From: Bacteroidota bacterium
Lineage (GTDB): Bacteria > Bacteroidota > Bacteroidia > Bacteroidales > VadinHA17
Assembly (NCBI GenBank): GCA_012838685.1
Contig: DUOU01000255.1
Span: 1-26,045, forward strand
Direction: 5' to 3'
DNA: 26,045 nucleotides
Shown here: one piece after another, positions 22,578 through 26,045 of the stretch
Layout of the letters: each line of letters starts with the position of its first letter
Numbering within the stretch: the stretch's first letter is position 1
Position numbers and translations under genes: made by a program
The notes under the pieces: model-generated
What the model was told of the DNA's origin: nothing
Database searches by the model: none
What the model saw: only the letters and a program-made list of their open reading frames with translations

Positions 22578-25500
22578 ATGAAAGCGACAGTTACATCTCT
22601 GTTCTTATTACTGACCTTAAATCTGCCAATAAATGGGCAGGTCGCCGACATGGTACTTAACACGCAGCTGTCGGGAATAATAGACACCGTCGCCACGGCC
22701 AGCATCACGATGAAGCCCGGATTCAGTTACACAGCGTCGTCAGGAAATTATTTTACGGCCAGAGTCTATCCCCACGGGATCCCCACGGCGAATGGGGCCG
22801 GACCGGCTACCGTACTTCCGGAAGGATCGACCATGGGAGGACCAAGTGGAAATATTGGCGAACTCGTGGGCAATGACGGGGTGGTTGGCGCCATACCCGG
22901 ACAGTTATCGGTGAACCAAATAGGAGCCGCCACTTACACCGTTCCCATTGACGTGCCTGCCGGGATAAACGGGATGCAACCCAACCTAGCCCTGTCGTAC
23001 AACAGTATGGCCGGGAACGGGATCGTCGGATGGGGATGGAACATAGCCGGACTTTCAGTTATTACCAGAACGGGGAAAACAATATATTTTGATGGAAAGG
23101 TAGAGGGAGTAGGTTATACCGCCTCCGATAACTTCGTCCTTGACGGACAACGATTGATCATTAAAGCAATGTATCCTCATTCTTCTACGGTGTCCACAGC
23201 GGACAGCATACTGTACTTAGTTAACGATAACCTGACCACCAAGGTAATGGGTTACGCTTGCGATGAGTATGGCCCTACCAGTTTCAAAGTGTGGTCCGGA
23301 AAAGGAACGATCATGACTTACGAAAAAGTCGGGATCGACAGCAGAAGATATACCGCGACAAACCTTTATACCATTGAATGGAACGTCGGAGATACCATAT
23401 TTTTGGGCAGAAAAAACCAACAGAATTCATATTCCAACAAATACTCCGATTGGTACGTAACTTCGGCCGAGGACGTTTACGGCAACGAGATGACCTTTGA
23501 ATACTTGAATACCTTTGATAGGATTTCCACGAACTATGGCCCCAACACTTATTACGACGAGAATGGTAATATTGTCCCTTACGAAAATCTTCAAACCGGG
23601 GTAACATATGAAATTGAAGTTGATGTTTTATTCTTTTATGATGGCTTGGACCTCAGAATAAACGGCATCGAATACGCCGGAGGAAACCTGTCGGTAGCTT
23701 TCGGTTACGACGATAATCGTAATGATGTCGTGAGCGGGTATACGAGCGGAAGGTATTTCAGGCAAAAGTACAGATTGAACAACATTTCCGTTAAGCAGGG
23801 ATCTAACGTTGTTAGAAGATACGACCTGACTTATCGGACCAACAGCCATGATTATTCCAAACTGGTAAGTATAAAGTTGACCGGAAGAAACGATGAAGCA
23901 TTCAACAAAACAGTATTTAATTGGCAACCATCTACGTATGACTTCTATGGGTCATACGATTACGTTTTATCGCTTCCCGATTTGCACGCAACAAGGATAA
24001 ACAGCGGATATACACTGAGCAAAAGAACAAACTATCCGGCCGACTTTAATGGAGACGGAATATCGGACTTTTTGACCACATATCTGTACAGTAAAAATGG
24101 TAGCCCCGATGTCCTTGATTGGGCAGCATATATAAATCCCGGTACGGTTGGAAATTTAAACGATTGCGGTTATGGTAATATTCCGAGCGGGATGTTTTAT
24201 CTTATTGACAGAAACATTGACGGAAAAACCGAACTTTACATTCAATCTGGATATTCCGAAGGATCCTATCAATTCGTGAAATTCATGGCGAGAGAAATGA
24301 ACAACGGACTTTTAGCGAGAAAAACGGACATTGATTTTAGAATGCAGCTGCTAGGAGGAGCCACTTACAGTGAAGTAACGCTGGCGCATGGGGATTTCGA
24401 CGGTGACGGGTTGCCCGAATATTTGGTTTTGAACGATGACTTGTCCATAAACAACAGCATGGGATTCAATCCCACATACACCGCTGGTTTGTCGGGAGAA
24501 GAATATTTTCTTACCGATATTAATGGAAACGGGAAGATAGAATTGGTTTTCAAAAAATCCGACAGGGTCATTTTCTGGGAGACAGGTTCCGGTATAATCA
24601 GCACTCTACGCTCATATAACAAAGATGATTACTTTTATCCTGGTGACTTTAACGGCGACGGGAACCAAGATTTATTGATCTTCGACACCTCGGCTTCCAG
24701 TTGGACAATATTAATATCAAGTGGTAACACCTTATCAATGCATATGGTTCTACCACCTTTAAACAAAAATTCACCTCTTGAAGGACATTATATCATATGT
24801 GACGTAGATCAAGACGGGAAAAGCGACATAATTGAAATTGTGCCCTGGACGGTCGGCGCTGGTTCCGGAACAATGAAAGTGTTCGTATCGAAGGGTACGT
24901 CGTTTTCGTTGGCCATGACAGAACACAATGTAGCGGCCAAGGATCTTGGCTTCGCTGGAGAAGCCAATGGCAACTTTACTCCCGATATCTTGGTGTTGGA
25001 TGAAAGTCCAAACTATTATACCATATCATCAGGAGTCTGCTTCCACTATATTAACGACATATACAACGGTATGGGAGAAACAATGGAACTTTCATATGCC
25101 GGGAAATATTCTAACCTAGGAAAGGTGGGATTATTCGGCGATATCATAAACTCGTCCCCTATAGTACTGAAAACGGTTTCCTCGGTAGAATCGACGAGTG
25201 GAGGTTTTACTCGTTATTCTTACGGCACTCCCGTAATAGACACCGACAAAGGTAGAGGTTTCCTAGGATTCGATACCATATCGAGGGTAACATCTAAAGG
25301 AACGACAAGGACAGGAACACAACAAGTTTACGGTTTGGTCTATAGGAGTACTTTGAATTACGACCTGATGCCCCTCTCGACAACCGACAGTATCAACGGA
25401 AACGCCGTTTCGACAACATCTTACACTTACTTCAGCAAACTGGTCAACAGCAAACGATATATAGTATCGGACTCCGTAGTTAGCCAAGACTTGATAAACA

Positions 25501-26045
25501 ACATCAAAACTGTCTCAAATTATTACGACTATGACGAATTTCTAATACCCGAACGCATGAAAACACGATCCTACTCCGGTACAGTTTTGGAGGCGGAAAC
25601 GATCGACAGTTTGGAGTACTACCACGATACGTCCAAATGGTTGTTGGGGCAACTCTTGGACAAAACTACTGTACAATCTAGGCCGGGAGAGACCGACTAT
25701 ACCAGAAAATACGAACATACATATTATCCCAACGGATCGTTGCGCGAATCGTATAAAGAAAGAGGCACCGGCAACGAAATAAAAACAACCTTCACCTACG
25801 ATACCTTCGGTAACGTGACGTCTACTTCGGTAACCGCCGGAGGTTCGACCCGCGCATCATCAATGACATACACCGCCGACGGAAGATTTCCGGACACAAA
25901 AACAGATGCGCTAGGCAACACTGAATCCTACAATTACAATACCGTTACGGGGCTGCTCACAAGCGTGGAAGACATTAACGATATGACAACAGAGTACGAG
26001 TACGACGGGATGGGCAGGCTCGTAAAAACGACCTATCCGGACGGC
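22578..26045 (+). CDS. Large exported SpvB/TcB-like protein with FG-GAP and YD repeats (3' end outside window)
   Basis: One open frame of 1156 codons runs to the window edge. Residues 1-21 are a signal peptide (MKATVTSLFLLLTLNLPING). The SpvB/TcB N-terminal module starts near 116 (GAATYTVPIDVPAGINGMQP) with its GNGIVGWGWNIAGLSVITRT motif around 146-165. A large beta-propeller-like middle has Asp-rich FG-GAP/VCBS loops at 489 (DFNGDG), 606 (DFDGDG), 647 (DINGNG), 690 (DFNGDG) and 742 (DVDQDG). RGFLGFDTI near 895 is typical of the TcB middle domain. YD repeats begin near 1074 (YDTFGNV) and recur at 1142 (YDGMGRL). Relatives build a hollow shell around a C-terminal effector. The expected RHS core and variable C-terminal tip would lie beyond the window, so whether this is a toxin is open. 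Confidence 0.88.
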   Translation, partial: MKATVTSLFLLLTLNLPINGQVADMVLNTQLSGIIDTVATASITMKPGFSYTASSGNYFTARVYPHGIPTANGAGPATVLPEGSTMGGPSGNIGELVGNDGVVGAIPGQLSVNQIGAATYTVPIDVPAGINGMQPNLALSYNSMAGNGIVGWGWNIAGLSVITRTGKTIYFDGKVEGVGYTASDNFVLDGQRLIIKAMYPHSSTVSTADSILYLVNDNLTTKVMGYACDEYGPTSFKVWSGKGTIMTYEKVGIDSRRYTATNLYTIEWNVGDTIFLGRKNQQNSYSNKYSDWYVTSAEDVYGNEMTFEYLNTFDRISTNYGPNTYYDENGNIVPYENLQTGVTYEIEVDVLFFYDGLDLRINGIEYAGGNLSVAFGYDDNRNDVVSGYTSGRYFRQKYRLNNISVKQGSNVVRRYDLTYRTNSHDYSKLVSIKLTGRNDEAFNKTVFNWQPSTYDFYGSYDYVLSLPDLHATRINSGYTLSKRTNYPADFNGDGISDFLTTYLYSKNGSPDVLDWAAYINPGTVGNLNDCGYGNIPSGMFYLIDRNIDGKTELYIQSGYSEGSYQFVKFMAREMNNGLLARKTDIDFRMQLLGGATYSEVTLAHGDFDGDGLPEYLVLNDDLSINNSMGFNPTYTAGLSGEEYFLTDINGNGKIELVFKKSDRVIFWETGSGIISTLRSYNKDDYFYPGDFNGDGNQDLLIFDTSASSWTILISSGNTLSMHMVLPPLNKNSPLEGHYIICDVDQDGKSDIIEIVPWTVGAGSGTMKVFVSKGTSFSLAMTEHNVAAKDLGFAGEANGNFTPDILVLDESPNYYTISSGVCFHYINDIYNGMGETMELSYAGKYSNLGKVGLFGDIINSSPIVLKTVSSVESTSGGFTRYSYGTPVIDTDKGRGFLGFDTISRVTSKGTTRTGTQQVYGLVYRSTLNYDLMPLSTTDSINGNAVSTTSYTYFSKLVNSKRYIVSDSVVSQDLINNIKTVSNYYDYDEFLIPERMKTRSYSGTVLEAETIDSLEYYHDTSKWLLGQLLDKTTVQSRPGETDYTRKYEHTYYPNGSLRESYKERGTGNEIKTTFTYDTFGNVTSTSVTAGGSTRASSMTYTADGRFPDTKTDALGNTESYNYNTVTGLLTSVEDINDMTTEYEYDGMGRLVKTTYPDG

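Noticed and set aside
1..26045. CRISPR array, tRNA, rRNA, insertion sequence or prophage
   Set aside because: No regularly spaced repeats, cloverleaf sequences, transposase or integrase motifs were seen on reading both strands.

Overview
The window comes from a Bacteroidota genome, most likely of the order Bacteroidales. Three things point there: a type IX secretion (T9SS) C-terminal sorting domain, several TAnnTTTG -7 promoter elements with no clear Shine-Dalgarno sequences, and families typical of that phylum (SiaB/SiaC pair, TerB-like/ABCG fusion, PKD lipoprotein, SpvB/YD-repeat surface protein). The species cannot be named from the sequence alone. I see no tRNA, rRNA, CRISPR array, transposase or integrase.

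Layout. 1-1014 (-): N-terminal 338 codons of the ClpB disaggregase, cut by the window edge. 1181-4897 (+): a flavin-reductase-like FMN protein, then a 1019-residue ABCG-type transporter with an N-terminal TerB-like domain. A perfect 12-bp hairpin (4903-4931) separates these from a long minus-strand housekeeping block, which in transcription order is rpsA, a STAS-domain protein, rnz, guaA, an S41 protease, a THUMP-domain rRNA methyltransferase, siaB and siaC. Internal promoters probably split this block before guaA and before siaB. 14054-19611 (+): a nucleotide-sugar cluster of ugd, rfbA, rfbC, rfbD and a phosphoglucomutase, with rfbB absent. A hairpin overlapping the phosphoglucomutase stop codon ends it. 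19652-20653 (-): a PKD-repeat lipoprotein.

20654-26045 is the accessory region. It holds a decayed surface-protein gene broken by two frameshifts (about 20936-21816), a small exported protein that joins one YD-repeat-like motif to a T9SS sorting domain (22088-22576), and, one base later, a very large exported SpvB/TcB-like and YD-repeat protein that runs off the right edge (22578-26045, 1156 codons seen).

How the genes work together. The phosphoglucomutase can supply glucose-1-phosphate, RfbA makes dTDP-glucose, and RfbC and RfbD finish dTDP-L-rhamnose; Ugd makes UDP-glucuronate. Together they feed surface polysaccharide synthesis. SiaB and SiaC form a kinase/phosphoprotein switch. The right-hand region looks like a surface or secreted-polymorphic-protein locus with old, decaying and intact parts. 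The most interesting items are the mini-YD/T9SS plus SpvB/YD pair, the broken surface gene beside it, and the TerB-like/ABCG fusion.
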